This document shows positions 10,739-20,005 of a DNA stretch of 64,000 nucleotides, one piece after another. Origin of the DNA: Ensifer canadensis (GTDB lineage: Bacteria; Pseudomonadota; Alphaproteobacteria; Rhizobiales; Rhizobiaceae). Numbering within the stretch: the first letter of the stretch is position 1; each line of letters begins with the position of its first letter. Position numbers and translations under genes: made by a program. The stretch lies in the NCBI RefSeq assembly GCF_017488845.2, contig NZ_CP083370.1, positions 806,001 through 870,000 of the forward strand, given 5' to 3'. The notes beneath the pieces were generated by a model. It was not told the origin of the DNA. It searched no databases and was given only the letters and a program-made list of their open reading frames with translations.

Positions 10739-13045
10739 ATGGCCAGCCCAGCAAAACCCATCGCCGCCATCATTGCCAGCGAGATCAAGGCGTCGACCTC
10801 CCAGGTAATCGCCGCGGTGGAGCTGCTCGATGAGGGCGCGACGGTGCCGTTCATCGCGCGTTACCGCAAGGAAGTGACCGGCGGGCTCGACGACACGCAG
10901 CTGCGCACGCTGGCTGAGCGTCTGACCTATCTGCGCGAACTGGAGGCAAGGCGGGGTTCGATCATCGAATCGATCCGCGGACAGGGCAAGCTGACCGACG
11001 AACTCGAAGCCAAGATCGCCGCGGTGGAAACCAAGGCCGAACTCGAAGATATCTATCTGCCCTACAAGCCGAAGCGGCGCACCAAGGCGGAGATCGCCAA
11101 GGAGCGGGGCCTTGGGCCGCTTGCCGAAGCTATTCTCGCCGACCGGACGGTCGCACCGGCTGACCGCGCCGCAAAGTTTCTGACGGCAGATGTGCCCGAT
11201 GTGAAGACGGCGCTTGACGGCGCGCGCGACATTATCGCCGAAGGCATGGCGGAGAATGCCGACCTGCTCGGCCGCCTGCGCAATCACATGAAGGGCGCGG
11301 CGTTCCTGCGGGCCAAGGTCGTCGACGGCAAGCAGGCGGCGGGTGCCAAGTTCTCGGACTATTTCGATCATTCCGAACGCTGGGCGACCACACCGGGTCA
11401 CCGGGCGCTTGCCATGCTGCGCGGCTGGAACGAGGAGGTGTTGTCAGTCGATATCGTCGTCGATCAGGACGATACGTCTCCCGTCAAACCGGTCGAGCGC
11501 ATGATTGCGGCCGCCTACAATGTCGGCGGACAGCTGCCGGGCGACAAATGGCTTTCCGAGGTTATCGGTTGGACCTGGCGCGTGAAGCTGTCGATGTCGC
11601 TGTCTCTCGACCTGATGCGCGAGCTGCGCGAACGGGCGGAAGAGGAAGCAATCCACGTTTTCGCCCGCAACCTGAAGGACCTGCTGCTGGCCGCTCCGGC
11701 CGGCTCGCGCGCGACGATGGGGCTGGATCCGGGCATTCGCACCGGCGTCAAGGTCGCCATTGTCGATGGTACCGGCAAGCTTTTGGAGACAACGACCGTT
11801 TATCCGTTCCCGCCGAAGAACGATGTCCGCGGCACGCAGGCCGAGCTGGCATCGCTGGTCCGCAAGCACAAGGTCGAGCTGATCGCGATCGGCAATGGCA
11901 CCGGCAGCCGCGAGACGGAGAAGCTTGTCGCCGACATGCTTGCCCAACTGCCGGCGCCAAAGCCCACCAAGGTCATCGTGTCCGAAGCCGGTGCTTCGGT
12001 CTATTCCGCCTCGGAGACGGCCGCACTTGAGTTCCCCGGTCTAGACGTCTCCCTGCGTGGCGCCGTCTCCATCGCCCGGCGCCTGCAGGACCCGCTGGCT
12101 GAGCTCGTCAAGATCGAGCCGAAGTCGATCGGCGTCGGCCAGTATCAGCACGATGTCGACCAGTCGAAGCTCAACCGCTCGCTGGATGCGGTCGTGGAAG
12201 ACGCGGTGAACGCCGTCGGTGTCGATGTGAATACGGCATCCGCACCGCTGCTTGCGCGCGTCTCCGGTCTCGGCAAGTCTTCGGCAGAAGCGATCGTCGC
12301 ACACCGCGATGCCGCCGGACCGTTCGCCAGCCGCAAGGAACTCTTGAACGTCGCGCGTCTCGGCGCCCGCACCTTTGAACAGTGCGCCGGCTTCCTGCGC
12401 ATTCCTGATGGCAAGGAGCCGCTCGATGCGTCGTCGGTCCACCCGGAAGCCTATGGTGTCGCCAAGAAGATCGTCGCGGCCTGCGGGCGCGATGTGCGCG
12501 CATTGATGGGCGACAGCGCGGCGTTGAAGCAGCTCGATCCGCGTGTCTTCGTCGATGAGCGTTTTGGCCTGCCGACGGTGAAGGACATTCTGGCCGAACT
12601 GGAAAAACCGGGCCGCGACCCGCGCCCGAGCTTCAAGACCGCGACCTTCGCCGAGGGCATCGACGACATCAAGGATCTGAAGGTCGGCATGCAGCTCGAA
12701 GGCACCGTGACAAATGTTGCCGCCTTTGGCGCCTTCGTCGACATCGGCGTCCATCAGGATGGCCTCGTTCATGTTTCGCAGCTTGCGGACCGGTTCGTGA
12801 AGGACCCCCATGAAGTGGTCAAGGCCGGCGACGTGGTTCAGGTGCGGGTGACCGAGGTGGATGTACCGCGCAAGCGCATTGGCTTGACCATGCGCAAGGA
12901 CATCGGTGCCGATACGGGCCGCGAGGCGAGGGCGCCGGCATCGAACAACGGCAATCGCAGCGCGCCAGCGCGTCCGCAGAAGCCGCAGCAGCCGTCGCAG
13001 GGCGCCTTTGGTGCCGCGCTCATGGAAGCGATGAAGCGCAAGTAA
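10739..13045 (+). CDS. tex: Tex family S1 RNA-binding protein
   Basis: Nucleic-acid-binding protein linked to transcription and RNA metabolism. 768 aa with the standard Tex order: helical N-terminal domain with the family's [12 protein letters not shown] motif (near residue 35), a YqgF/RNase H-like domain beginning [11 protein letters not shown] (about 327), tandem helix-hairpin-helix elements (about 495-560), and a C-terminal S1 domain (about 649-717, [19 protein letters not shown]). A Gln/Pro-rich tail follows. The ATG at 10739, 6 nt after a GGAAAGAC ribosome site, was chosen over an upstream in-frame start that would run back into cfa. Confidence 0.95.
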   Translation: MASPAKPIAAIIASEIKASTSQVIAAVELLDEGATVPFIARYRKEVTGGLDDTQLRTLAERLTYLRELEARRGSIIESIRGQGKLTDELEAKIAAVETKAELEDIYLPYKPKRRTKAEIAKERGLGPLAEAILADRTVAPADRAAKFLTADVPDVKTALDGARDIIAEGMAENADLLGRLRNHMKGAAFLRAKVVDGKQAAGAKFSDYFDHSERWATTPGHRALAMLRGWNEEVLSVDIVVDQDDTSPVKPVERMIAAAYNVGGQLPGDKWLSEVIGWTWRVKLSMSLSLDLMRELRERAEEEAIHVFARNLKDLLLAAPAGSRATMGLDPGIRTGVKVAIVDGTGKLLETTTVYPFPPKNDVRGTQAELASLVRKHKVELIAIGNGTGSRETEKLVADMLAQLPAPKPTKVIVSEAGASVYSASETAALEFPGLDVSLRGAVSIARRLQDPLAELVKIEPKSIGVGQYQHDVDQSKLNRSLDAVVEDAVNAVGVDVNTASAPLLARVSGLGKSSAEAIVAHRDAAGPFASRKELLNVARLGARTFEQCAGFLRIPDGKEPLDASSVHPEAYGVAKKIVAACGRDVRALMGDSAALKQLDPRVFVDERFGLPTVKDILAELEKPGRDPRPSFKTATFAEGIDDIKDLKVGMQLEGTVTNVAAFGAFVDIGVHQDGLVHVSQLADRFVKDPHEVVKAGDVVQVRVTEVDVPRKRIGLTMRKDIGADTGREARAPASNNGNRSAPARPQKPQQPSQGAFGAALMEAMKRK

Positions 13046-13140
13046 TACGGGTCGCCCAGAAGTCGTATCGGTTCCCGGGTTACTCTCCGTAAATTAGTCA
13101 ATTGTAATATACGGATTGCTCCGCCATACTGATCTCGTGG

Positions 13141-13172
13141 CGGCACTTGTATCGTGTCGCGAGCAAGTGCCG
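13141..13172 (+). other. 9-bp inverted repeat in the leader of the small exported protein
   Basis: CGGCACTTG (13141-13149) and CAAGTGCCG (13164-13172) are perfect arms around a 14-nt loop. Together with the downstream hairpin at 13215-13247 it suggests a structured 5' leader, or an operator if transcription starts downstream of it. Confidence 0.45.
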
Positions 13173-13214
13173 ATCATAACAATGCCGGTCAACGGCGGAT
13201 GAGGTCAGCGGAAA

Positions 13215-13247
13215 CTCCTTTTCCGCCGGGTTTCCCGGCGAAAGGAG
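13215..13247 (+). promoter_or_regulatory. Hairpin that hides the ribosome binding site
   Basis: The left arm (13215-13230) pairs with the right arm (13234-13247) through 14 bp: seven G/C-rich pairs closing a TTT loop, a two-base bulge (13222-13223), then seven pairs between CTCCTTT and AAAGGAG. The right arm is the Shine-Dalgarno sequence (AGGAGG, 13243-13248) of the gene at 13255, so translation should be blocked unless the stem opens. There is no T tract, so it is not a terminator. Confidence 0.65.
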
Positions 13248-13254
13248 GTGCGTC

Positions 13255-13572
13255 ATGGGACGCAATATGATCCGTGGCCTCGCTCGAGCCGTCATATTGG
13301 CGGCCGCGGTGACGGCACTTCCAAACCCGGCAAGTTCGCAGGTGATGGCGAACTGTGCCGCGCGATCCGAAGTGATCGAATTTTTCATGCGACAGTATCA
13401 GGAAAAGCCTGCGGGGATCGGATTGATCAACCCGCATGCGGTGATGGAAATCTATGCCGCCGATAGCGGCACCTGGACCCTGATCGTCACGGATGTCACC
13501 GGCCGAAGCTGTGTCATCCTTGCCGGCAAAAGCTGGGAGGCACTGCCGCCCCAGCCGATACCGAAGGCATAG
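13255..13572 (+). CDS. Small exported protein of unknown function
   Basis: I do not recognise a family. The 105-aa protein has a clear signal peptide (MIRGLARAVILAAAVTALPNPASSQ, cleavage near residue 29-30), then about 75 periplasmic residues with two Cys (in ANCAARS and RSCVILAG) that could form a disulfide. The middle (INPHAVMEIYAADSGTWTLIVT) looks like beta strands. The AGGAGG ribosome site is ideal but lies in a strong hairpin, which implies post-transcriptional control. The gene is flanked downstream by a RIME-like palindrome and converges on rkpK. Confidence 0.8.
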   Translation: MGRNMIRGLARAVILAAAVTALPNPASSQVMANCAARSEVIEFFMRQYQEKPAGIGLINPHAVMEIYAADSGTWTLIVTDVTGRSCVILAGKSWEALPPQPIPKA

Positions 13573-13620
13573 AGCATGTCGCGCAAAAGTGTGCAGCGGT
13601 TTTGCGATAACGACATGCGG
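13572..13620. repeat. RIME-like palindrome
   Basis: GCATGTCG (13574-13581) and CGACATGC (13611-13618) enclose a CGCAAAA...TTTTGCG stem. It belongs to the same family as 10567, 31936 and 52910 and lies between convergent genes. Confidence 0.75.
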
Positions 13621-13664
13621 CATAACAGGAAACTTTAAGTCTGTCGCCGCCTGTCGCAGACGAT

Positions 13665-13685
13665 CGCCGGGCAGGGCGCCCGGCG
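13665..13685. terminator. GC-rich hairpin between convergent genes
   Basis: CGCCGGGC (13665-13672) pairs perfectly with GCCCGGCG (13678-13685) across a 5-nt loop, just past the 3' end of rkpK. It may end rkpK or the small exported gene, but neither strand shows a T tract. Confidence 0.35.
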
Positions 13686-13708
13686 TTAGATTCCGTGTCT
13701 TGCAGCCC

Positions 13709-15022
13709 TCACTGCGGCCGGCCGACGCTGGCATAGGCAAAGCCGTGCTTTGCAACTTCGTCGGGGCGATAGATGTTTCTGAGGTCGACCAGTACCGGCG
13801 CCTTCATCACGGCTTTCAACCGGCGGAAGTCGAGCGCGCGGAACTCGTTCCATTCGGTCACGATCACCAGCACGTCGGCCTCTGCGGCTGCCTCGTACGG
13901 ATCCTTGGCGAAATCGAGACCGTCCATCAGTTTCTTGGCGTTTTCCATGCCTTCCGGATCATAGCCGACGACATGGGCGCCGGCGTCCTGCAGCGTCTGA
14001 ACCACGGTGATGGCCGGGCTGTCGCGCATGTCGTCGGTGTTCGGCTTGAAGGTGAGGCCGAGGACGGCGACCTTGCGTCCGCGTACATCGCCGCCGGCAG
14101 CCGCGATAACCTTGCGGCCCATGGCGCGCTTGCGGTTGTCATTGATGGCGACGGTGGTCTCGACCAGGCGCACGGGGCTGTCGAAGTCCTGGGCGGTCTT
14201 GACCAGCGCCAGCGTGTCCTTCGGGAAGCAGGAGCCGCCGTAACCCGGGCCGGCATGCAGGAATTTTCCACCGATACGGCCGTCGAGGCCGATGCCGCGG
14301 GCAACGTCCTGCACGTTGGCGTCGACCTTCTCGCAGAGATCGGCCATCTCGTTGATGAAGGTGATCTTCATCGCCAGGAAAGCGTTGCCGGCGTATTTGA
14401 TTAGTTCGGAGGTGCGGCGCGAGGTGAAGACCAGCGGCGCCTGGTTGAGGTAGAGCGGACGGTAGACCTCGGTCATGACGTCGCGGGCGCGCGCATCATC
14501 GTCGGCAAGGCCGATGACGATGCGGTCGGGGCGCTTGAAGTCCTCGATGGCGGCACCTTCGCGCAGGAATTCCGGATTGGAAACCACGGCGAAATCGGCG
14601 TCCGGGTTGGTTTCGCGGATGATGCGCTCGACCTCGTCGCCGGTGCCGACCGGAACCGTCGACTTCGTCACGATGACGGTGAAACCCTTGAGGTTGACGG
14701 CGATCTCGCGCGCTGCGGCGTAGACATAGGAGAGATCGGCATGGCCGTCGCCGCGACGCGACGGCGTGCCGACGGCGATGAAGATCGCGTCGCTGTCCGC
14801 GACCGCCGAAACGAGATCCGTGGTGAACGACAGGCGGCCGGACTGGACATTGCTCGCGACGAGATGGTCGAGGCCGGGTTCAAAGATCGGAATGCGCCCC
14901 TGCATCAGGGCATCGATCTTGCTTTCGTCCTTGTCGAGGCAAACCACGTCATGGCCGAAATCGGCAAAACACACACCCGAAACAAGGCCGACATAGCCGG
15001 CGCCGATCATCGTGACTTTCAT
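13709..15022 (-). CDS. rkpK: UDP-glucose 6-dehydrogenase
   Basis: Oxidises UDP-glucose twice with NAD+ to UDP-glucuronate, a precursor of capsular, LPS and exopolysaccharide sugars. 437 aa. The Rossmann motif GAGYVG is at 7-12 and the catalytic Cys265 lies in GPGYGGSCFPKD; the KSTVPVGT segment (120-127) is also typical. It lies 72 nt downstream of lpsL on the same strand. The lpsL-rkpK order matches S. meliloti, where both genes are needed for normal LPS/K-antigen; the gene name is taken from that synteny. Confidence 0.95.
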   Translation of the reverse strand: MKVTMIGAGYVGLVSGVCFADFGHDVVCLDKDESKIDALMQGRIPIFEPGLDHLVASNVQSGRLSFTTDLVSAVADSDAIFIAVGTPSRRGDGHADLSYVYAAAREIAVNLKGFTVIVTKSTVPVGTGDEVERIIRETNPDADFAVVSNPEFLREGAAIEDFKRPDRIVIGLADDDARARDVMTEVYRPLYLNQAPLVFTSRRTSELIKYAGNAFLAMKITFINEMADLCEKVDANVQDVARGIGLDGRIGGKFLHAGPGYGGSCFPKDTLALVKTAQDFDSPVRLVETTVAINDNRKRAMGRKVIAAAGGDVRGRKVAVLGLTFKPNTDDMRDSPAITVVQTLQDAGAHVVGYDPEGMENAKKLMDGLDFAKDPYEAAAEADVLVIVTEWNEFRALDFRRLKAVMKAPVLVDLRNIYRPDEVAKHGFAYASVGRPQ

Positions 15023-15094
15023 CTGCTCTTCCTTTTGTTGCGAGAGCTTCGCTTATGCAAAGTGTGGCGACGGCAGTCGTCGCCGATGGTTGCC

Positions 15095-16138
15095 TCAGGC
15101 CTGCCGGGCCGGCGAGCCAGCCTTCTCGGAGCGACCGTAATATTCGTCATACCAGGCTGCAAAGCGCGCGACACCGTCTTCCACCGAAATCGACGGCTTG
15201 AAATCGGTGAGCGCCTCAAGCAGATCCGGAGACGCATAGGTGCGTGGCACATCGCCCTGCTGCATCGGCAGCATGTTGCGAAGCGCCGGGCGACCGACTG
15301 CCTTTTCGATCGTCTCGATGAAGGTCATCAGTTCGACCGGCTGGCCGCCGCCGATATTGACGACGCGGAATGGCGCCTGCCGCGACAGCGTGTCCTGCGC
15401 CTTTTCGGATGGCACCCGGTTTTCCTCCGAGGGGAGGACATGCGAAAGCCTGAGGATGCCTTCGACGAGATCGTCGATATAGGTGAAGTCGCGGCTCATG
15501 CGGCCTTCGCCGTAAATGTCGATCGGCCGGTCGTTGTGGATGGCGTCGATGAACTTGAACAGCGCCATGTCGGGCCGACCCCAGGGGCCATAGACCGTGA
15601 AGAAACGGAAGGCCGTCGTCGGCACCTTGTAGAGATGGGCATAGCTGTGCGCCATCAGTTCCATCGATTTCTTCGTCGCCGCGTAGATCGTCATCGGCTC
15701 GTCGGCCCGGTCTGTCTCGGCGAAAGGGATCTTTTCGTTGGCGCCGTAGATCGATGAGGTCGAGGCCAGCATCAGGTGCTTGGGGCCGATTTCGCGCGCC
15801 AACTCCAACATGTTCCAGGAGCCGATGAGGTTGGAATCGACATAGGCCTTGGGGTTTTCCAGGCTGTAGCGGACGCCGGCCTGGGCAGCCAGATGGATGA
15901 TGACCTCCGGCTCGGCAAGCTCTGCGGCGTGGTTCAGCGCATCCCGGTCTTCCAGCATGCCGACGACCGCCTTGAAGCCGTTCGAGCGGGCGAGGATCGC
16001 GTGGCGCTGTTCCTTGAGCGTGACGTCGTAGTAGGGCGTCATTCCGTCGAAGCCGACGACGAAATGCCCTTCGTCGATCAGTCGCTTTGCAAGATGAAAA
16101 CCGATGAAGCCGGCCGTGCCGGTGATGAGGTAGCGCAA
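15095..16138 (-). CDS. lpsL: UDP-glucuronate 4-epimerase
   Basis: Converts UDP-glucuronate to UDP-galacturonate for lipopolysaccharide. 347 aa, an extended short-chain dehydrogenase: the NAD-binding motif GTAGFIG at 7-13, the STSSIYG active-site Ser region (126-132) and the YAATK catalytic Tyr152/Lys156. The [11 protein letters not shown] stretch (82-92) is typical of this epimerase group. It is the first gene of the lpsL-rkpK operon, so substrate supply (RkpK) and epimerisation are co-expressed. Confidence 0.95.
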   Translation of the reverse strand: MRYLITGTAGFIGFHLAKRLIDEGHFVVGFDGMTPYYDVTLKEQRHAILARSNGFKAVVGMLEDRDALNHAAELAEPEVIIHLAAQAGVRYSLENPKAYVDSNLIGSWNMLELAREIGPKHLMLASTSSIYGANEKIPFAETDRADEPMTIYAATKKSMELMAHSYAHLYKVPTTAFRFFTVYGPWGRPDMALFKFIDAIHNDRPIDIYGEGRMSRDFTYIDDLVEGILRLSHVLPSEENRVPSEKAQDTLSRQAPFRVVNIGGGQPVELMTFIETIEKAVGRPALRNMLPMQQGDVPRTYASPDLLEALTDFKPSISVEDGVARFAAWYDEYYGRSEKAGSPARQA

Positions 16139-16207
16139 GACGATATCCCCAGATTGCGTTGTCGCGCGTTCATACGAAGAAAGCAGGGCAATGGAAAGCC
16201 GAAACCG

Positions 16208-16540
16208 TCATTCCGAGGGGCGGTCGAGCCCTTGCTGAAGGGCGGAAAGGATCGACATCGCCTGGCCGGCATACTGGCTGATCCAACGATTGTGGATGGC
16301 CTGGATCGGCATGGCGTTGAGGTGGTTCCAGCGCTCGCGGCCCTCACGCTGAACGATCACCAGATCGGCGTCTTCGAGAACTCTTAAATGCTGCATGACG
16401 GTGCAGCGATCAAGGCTGTCAAACTGCTCGCAGAGCATGCCGGTCGTCTGCGGCTCATCCTTCAGGGCGTCGAGGATCTGTCGGCGCAGGCCGTTGGCGA
16501 GTGCCTTGAAAACAAGGTCATCTTTCGAATCGGTTGACAT
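16208..16540 (-). CDS. ArsR-family transcriptional repressor
   Basis: 110-aa winged-helix regulator. It starts with the ArsR pattern VFKALANGLRRQILDALKD and has a recognition helix region around CTVMQHLRVLEDADLVIVQREGR. There is no CxCxxC metal motif, so it is probably not a metal sensor; many such repressors sit next to SRPBCC (AHSA1) genes, as here. It is divergent from the SRPBCC-VOC pair. The palindrome at 16539-16558 overlaps its own start codon and no ribosome site is visible upstream, so its mRNA may be leaderless and autorepressed. Confidence 0.9.
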   Translation of the reverse strand: MSTDSKDDLVFKALANGLRRQILDALKDEPQTTGMLCEQFDSLDRCTVMQHLRVLEDADLVIVQREGRERWNHLNAMPIQAIHNRWISQYAGQAMSILSALQQGLDRPSE

Positions 16541-16558
16541 GTTATATTTTTATAACAT
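16539..16558. promoter_or_regulatory. Operator palindrome between arsR and the SRPBCC gene
   Basis: ATGTTATA (16539-16546) and TATAACAT (16551-16558) are perfect 8-bp arms around TTTT, sitting in the 49-bp divergent gap. The AT-rich arms are also the only promoter-like sequence there. It is the obvious binding site for the ArsR protein, controlling both directions. Confidence 0.75.
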
Positions 16559-16589
16559 ATGCTGTGTCAGCACAATGGGAGAAGAGGTC

Positions 16590-17072
16590 ATGTCTTTCGA
16601 ATTTCGTGTGAATGGACGCATCGACCGGCCTGTCGCCGAGGTATTCGATGCCGTGGTCAATCCTGATCAGATCAGCAAGTACTTCGTCACCCTTGGCGGG
16701 GTCAGTGGGCCCTTGGTCGCCGGAACAACGGTTACCTGGTGGGGCAACGTGCCGATAGAGGTCGAGGCCGTGGAACCCCACGAGCGCATCGTCCTTCGCT
16801 GGGATGCGATGGTGGAGAAGGAGGAGGAGCCTTATCGCACCAAGGTCGAGATGCGCTTCCAGCCACTCGAGGACGGCGCCACCATGGTGACGATCGCCGA
16901 AACCGGCTGGCGCGAAAACGCGCGCGGACAGAAGAGTTCCTACATGAACTGCGAGGGTTGGTCGCAAATGCTGGCCTGCATGAAGGCCTGGCTCGAATAC
17001 GGCATCAACCTGCGCCAGGGCTACTACGTCAGCGAATTGTCCGGGCAGCCCGCAACCGAGCCGCCGCTTTAA
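16590..17072 (+). CDS. SRPBCC (AHSA1-like) domain protein
   Basis: 160-aa START-like ligand-binding fold of unknown ligand. It begins FEFRVNGRIDRPVAEVFDAVVNPDQISKYF and has the usual TWWG...VEAVEPHERIVLRW strand pattern, ending in an amphipathic helix (CEGWSQMLACMKAWLEYG). ATG at 16590 is preceded by GAGAAGAGG; an in-frame ATG at 16575 lacks a ribosome site. It forms a two-gene operon with the VOC gene 13 nt downstream and is controlled by the divergent ArsR. Such trios are common, often of unknown physiological role. Confidence 0.88.
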   Translation: MSFEFRVNGRIDRPVAEVFDAVVNPDQISKYFVTLGGVSGPLVAGTTVTWWGNVPIEVEAVEPHERIVLRWDAMVEKEEEPYRTKVEMRFQPLEDGATMVTIAETGWRENARGQKSSYMNCEGWSQMLACMKAWLEYGINLRQGYYVSELSGQPATEPPL

Positions 17073-17085
17073 GGGAGATCACACG

Positions 17086-17442
17086 ATGACGATTACGGGT
17101 GGTATCAACATCGCTATGAAGGTGCCGTCGCACCAATATGAGGCGGTCGTCGCCTTCTACCGCGACACGGTCGGTCTCGAGCCTTTCGACGAGAAGGCGC
17201 CGGCCAAGGGTTTTATCCTCGGTCCTAACAGGCTTTGGATCGACGAGGCGCCGAATTACAGCCAGGCGGAGGTGTGGCTCGAACTCTTCACCGACGACCA
17301 TGAGGCCGCACTCGGCGGGCTTGCCGAAAAAGGCGTGGTGCGCTGCGATGCGGTCGAGGATCTCGGCGAAGGCTTTCGCGGCGGCTGGATCATGAACCCG
17401 GCCAACATTGTGCACATGCTGCGCACGCCGGACGCCTGGTAG
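17086..17442 (+). CDS. VOC (glyoxalase/bleomycin resistance) family protein
   Basis: 118 aa with the paired beta-alpha-beta-beta-beta modules of vicinal oxygen chelate proteins: VPSHQYEAVVAFYRDTVGLEPF at the N-terminal half and WIMNPANIVHML at the end. The specific substrate cannot be told. It is the second gene of the ArsR-controlled operon. Confidence 0.85.
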   Translation: MTITGGINIAMKVPSHQYEAVVAFYRDTVGLEPFDEKAPAKGFILGPNRLWIDEAPNYSQAEVWLELFTDDHEAALGGLAEKGVVRCDAVEDLGEGFRGGWIMNPANIVHMLRTPDAW

Positions 17443-17458
17443 GCGCCCGGCAGCGGGA

Positions 17459-18196
17459 TTAGTAGGCGAACGGCTCGCCGGCGTTTGCCGGCGTCGACAT
17501 TGGCGCGAGCGTCTCATTCATCGGCGCTTCCGCCTGCAGCACGACGACGCGCGAATCCTTCGGCACGCGGCTGTAGAGATCGATGATATCAGGGTTGAAG
17601 AGCCGGATGCAGCCGCTCGATACCGCCTTGCCGATCGACCAGGCCTCGGTGGTTCCGTGGATGCGGAACAGCGTGTCGCGGTCGCCCTGGAAAAGGTAGA
17701 GCGCGCGCGGCCCAAGCGGGTTGCGCACGCCCGGTTCCATGCCGCCGGCAAGCGGGCCGTAGCGTTCGGGTTCGCGCGCGACCATGCTGGAGGTGGGCGT
17801 CCAGCGCGGCCATTCGGCCTTGCGGCCGATACGGGCTTCGCCTTCGAATTCCAGGCCGGCCTTGCCGACCCCGATACCGTAGCGCATCGCCATGCCGCCG
17901 TCCTGGACCAGGTAGAGGAAGCGATTCTGCGTGTCGATCACGATGGTGCCGGGCGGCTCATGGGTCGCATAGGCAACCTGCTGGCGCAGATAGCGCGTAT
18001 CGACCTTCCTGATATCGATGGCGTCGAGCGGAAACTTTTCGTCCGGCTTCGGTCCATACATCGCGACATAGTAGGGATCGGGTCCCTTCGGCTTCGCCGG
18101 TCCGCCGCTGGTCACGCAGCCTGCGAGCGTGGACGTGGCAAGAAGGAGGGCGAAGAGCTGCGCCAAGCGGCCGGCGCTGTTCCGGGACACACACAT
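17459..18196 (-). CDS. L,D-transpeptidase (YkuD) lipoprotein
   Basis: Probably forms 3-3 crosslinks in peptidoglycan or attaches proteins to it, from the periplasmic side. 245 aa. A lipoprotein signal ends in LAGC with Cys27. The YkuD domain (about 85-230) carries H180 (RIHGTTEAWSIG) and the catalytic SSGCIRL with Cys196. The ATG at 18196 was chosen because it puts the lipobox at the right distance; the frame is open 72 codons further upstream without support. Convergent with the VOC gene and divergent from recO. Confidence 0.92.
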   Translation of the reverse strand: MCVSRNSAGRLAQLFALLLATSTLAGCVTSGGPAKPKGPDPYYVAMYGPKPDEKFPLDAIDIRKVDTRYLRQQVAYATHEPPGTIVIDTQNRFLYLVQDGGMAMRYGIGVGKAGLEFEGEARIGRKAEWPRWTPTSSMVAREPERYGPLAGGMEPGVRNPLGPRALYLFQGDRDTLFRIHGTTEAWSIGKAVSSGCIRLFNPDIIDLYSRVPKDSRVVVLQAEAPMNETLAPMSTPANAGEPFAY

Positions 18197-18432
18197 AATC
18201 GGGTCAATATTCCTGCTGATTGCATTTCGGGAGGGAGCGGACGTTGCCGCCGTGTACGGCCGTTCTAATGCCAAACATGGCCTCGGGGAGGCAAGAGCGC
18301 GACGGAATTGAGGCAATTGGTGAGTGTCACCGAAAGGCGACAGTGCGGAGGTCTGCGTGAAAGCGCTAGATCGCGATGCCAGACTGGCATCATCGCTTGA
18401 TCCGCTTTCCATCGCGGGTGTATGCCTTTTTC

Positions 18433-19179
18433 ATGCAATGGAGCGATCAGGCCATCATTCTCGGGATCAGGCGGCACGGCGAAAGCTCGGCCATCGCCGA
18501 AGTCATGACTGCGTCGCGGGGCCGGCATCTTGGCATGGTGCGGTCCGGCCGTTCGCGCACCATGCAGCCCGTCCTTCAGCCGGGAAATACCGTCGAATTG
18601 ACCTGGCGCGCGCGGCTCGATGAGCATATGGGCGAGTTCCGCATCGAGCCGCTCGAACTCCGGGCGGCGCGGCTGATGGAGGCGGCCACGTCAGTCTATG
18701 GCATCCAGGCGCTGGGCGCGCTTTTACGCCTGCTGCCGGAGCGCGATCCGCATCCGCATCTCTATGAGGCGCTGGCCGTCATCGTCGATCACCTCGAGGA
18801 TCCGGCCGATGCCGGTGAACTGTTCGTGCGCTTCGAACTTGCCGTTTTGAACGATCTTGGTTTCGGGCTTGATCTGACCGAATGCGTGGCGACCGGAACG
18901 CGCGAAGACCTGGCCTTCGTGTCGCCGAAGTCGGGCCGGGCCGTCTGCCGCGCAGCCGGCATGCCCTATGCCGACCGCATGCTCGCGCTGCCGGAGTTTC
19001 TCGCCGTCGAAGCGCGAAGTGCGGCCGACTATGACAGCCTTGCCGCCGCCTTCCGCCTGACGGCCTTCTTTCTCAACCGCCATGTCTATGAGCCACGCGG
19101 CCTCAAGGTTTCGTCCGCGCGCGATGGTTTCGTCAATGCGGCGCTCAAGGCATTGAGGCCTTCTTCTTCAGCCGCGTGA
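18433..19179 (+). CDS. recO: DNA repair protein RecO
   Basis: Loads RecA on SSB-covered single-stranded DNA with RecF/RecR. 248 aa, starting [26 protein letters not shown], the N-terminal OB fold typical of RecO, followed by a helical domain; only the VCRAAG and ECV Cys residues remain of the family's zinc site. The start is the ATG at 18433; an in-frame ATG at 18376 would add 19 residues not usual in the family. In many relatives recO follows era, but here it stands apart with its own upstream region. Confidence 0.93.
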   Translation: MQWSDQAIILGIRRHGESSAIAEVMTASRGRHLGMVRSGRSRTMQPVLQPGNTVELTWRARLDEHMGEFRIEPLELRAARLMEAATSVYGIQALGALLRLLPERDPHPHLYEALAVIVDHLEDPADAGELFVRFELAVLNDLGFGLDLTECVATGTREDLAFVSPKSGRAVCRAAGMPYADRMLALPEFLAVEARSAADYDSLAAAFRLTAFFLNRHVYEPRGLKVSSARDGFVNAALKALRPSSSAA

Positions 19180-19242
19180 TCGACAGCGCCGCGCGTCCGA
19201 TCGGGCGTGTGAAAGAGGCTGTCACACCTCAAGGGAGTTTGC

Positions 19243-19752
19243 ATGTTTCAAGAACTTTTCCCCGGCATGCCTGTATCCGGCATCGGCGTGCTTCCGCTGG
19301 ATCGCGTTGCGCGCGACGGCGGCCTCAAGGTCATGCAGGATCTTTTGAAGGGCGACCTGCCGGCGCCGCCGATGTCGGCAACGCTCAAGTTTGGCCTGAC
19401 CGAGGTCGAGGAGGGGCGGGTGGTCTTCAAGGGGCTGCCGACCGAGGAGCATCTGAACCCGCTTGGAACCGTGCATGGCGGCTGGACGGCGACGGTGATG
19501 GATTCGGCGCTGGGATGCGCAGTGTTCACGATGATGAAGCCCGGCGAGGCCTACACCACTGTCGAATTCAAGGTAAACCTGGTGCGGCCCTTGCTGCCCG
19601 GCATGGGCGAAGTCTTCTGCGAAGGCAAGATCGTCCACCGTGGCCGCACCATCGCCACGTCGGAGGCCTGGCTGCGTGATGCTGGTGGCAAGCTTCTGGC
19701 GCACGGGACGGAAACCTGCGCGATCTTCCCGATCGACAATCTGCGCCGATAG
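19243..19752 (+). CDS. PaaI-type hotdog thioesterase
   Basis: Likely acyl-CoA thioesterase of the PaaI/YbgC-like hotdog group. 169 aa. The active-site segment NPLGTVHGGWTATVMDSALG (72-91) has the HGG turn and D87; VEFKVNLVRPL is the following strand. An AAGGGA ribosome site precedes the ATG. The substrate is not known. It lies between recO and the DUF2339 gene with gaps that suggest its own transcript. Confidence 0.9.
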   Translation: MFQELFPGMPVSGIGVLPLDRVARDGGLKVMQDLLKGDLPAPPMSATLKFGLTEVEEGRVVFKGLPTEEHLNPLGTVHGGWTATVMDSALGCAVFTMMKPGEAYTTVEFKVNLVRPLLPGMGEVFCEGKIVHRGRTIATSEAWLRDAGGKLLAHGTETCAIFPIDNLRR

Positions 19753-20005
19753 CAGCCGCCCTTTCCCCGACGCTGCAACGATCGTCGGCGCTCACATGGG
19801 CGCCGGCGGAAGTCGCATACGTGAGTGGGATGCCGTTGGCTGTGCCTCATAGCTGCTCGGCTGTCGCGACGCCGGCGCATCACGTGAATGAAACTTATAC
19901 ATTTCCGCGAAGAGATTGGGGCTCTCAACCGTCTATGCCTTTGGCGGTCGTGCAAAACTCTGTATGGTCGCGATCGGCCTGCGAATATTGCCGCCAGGGG
20001 AAAAC

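Noticed and set aside
18376..18432. Earlier ATG for recO, adding 19 residues
   Set aside because: RecO proteins normally begin near MQWSDQ; the extension has no support.
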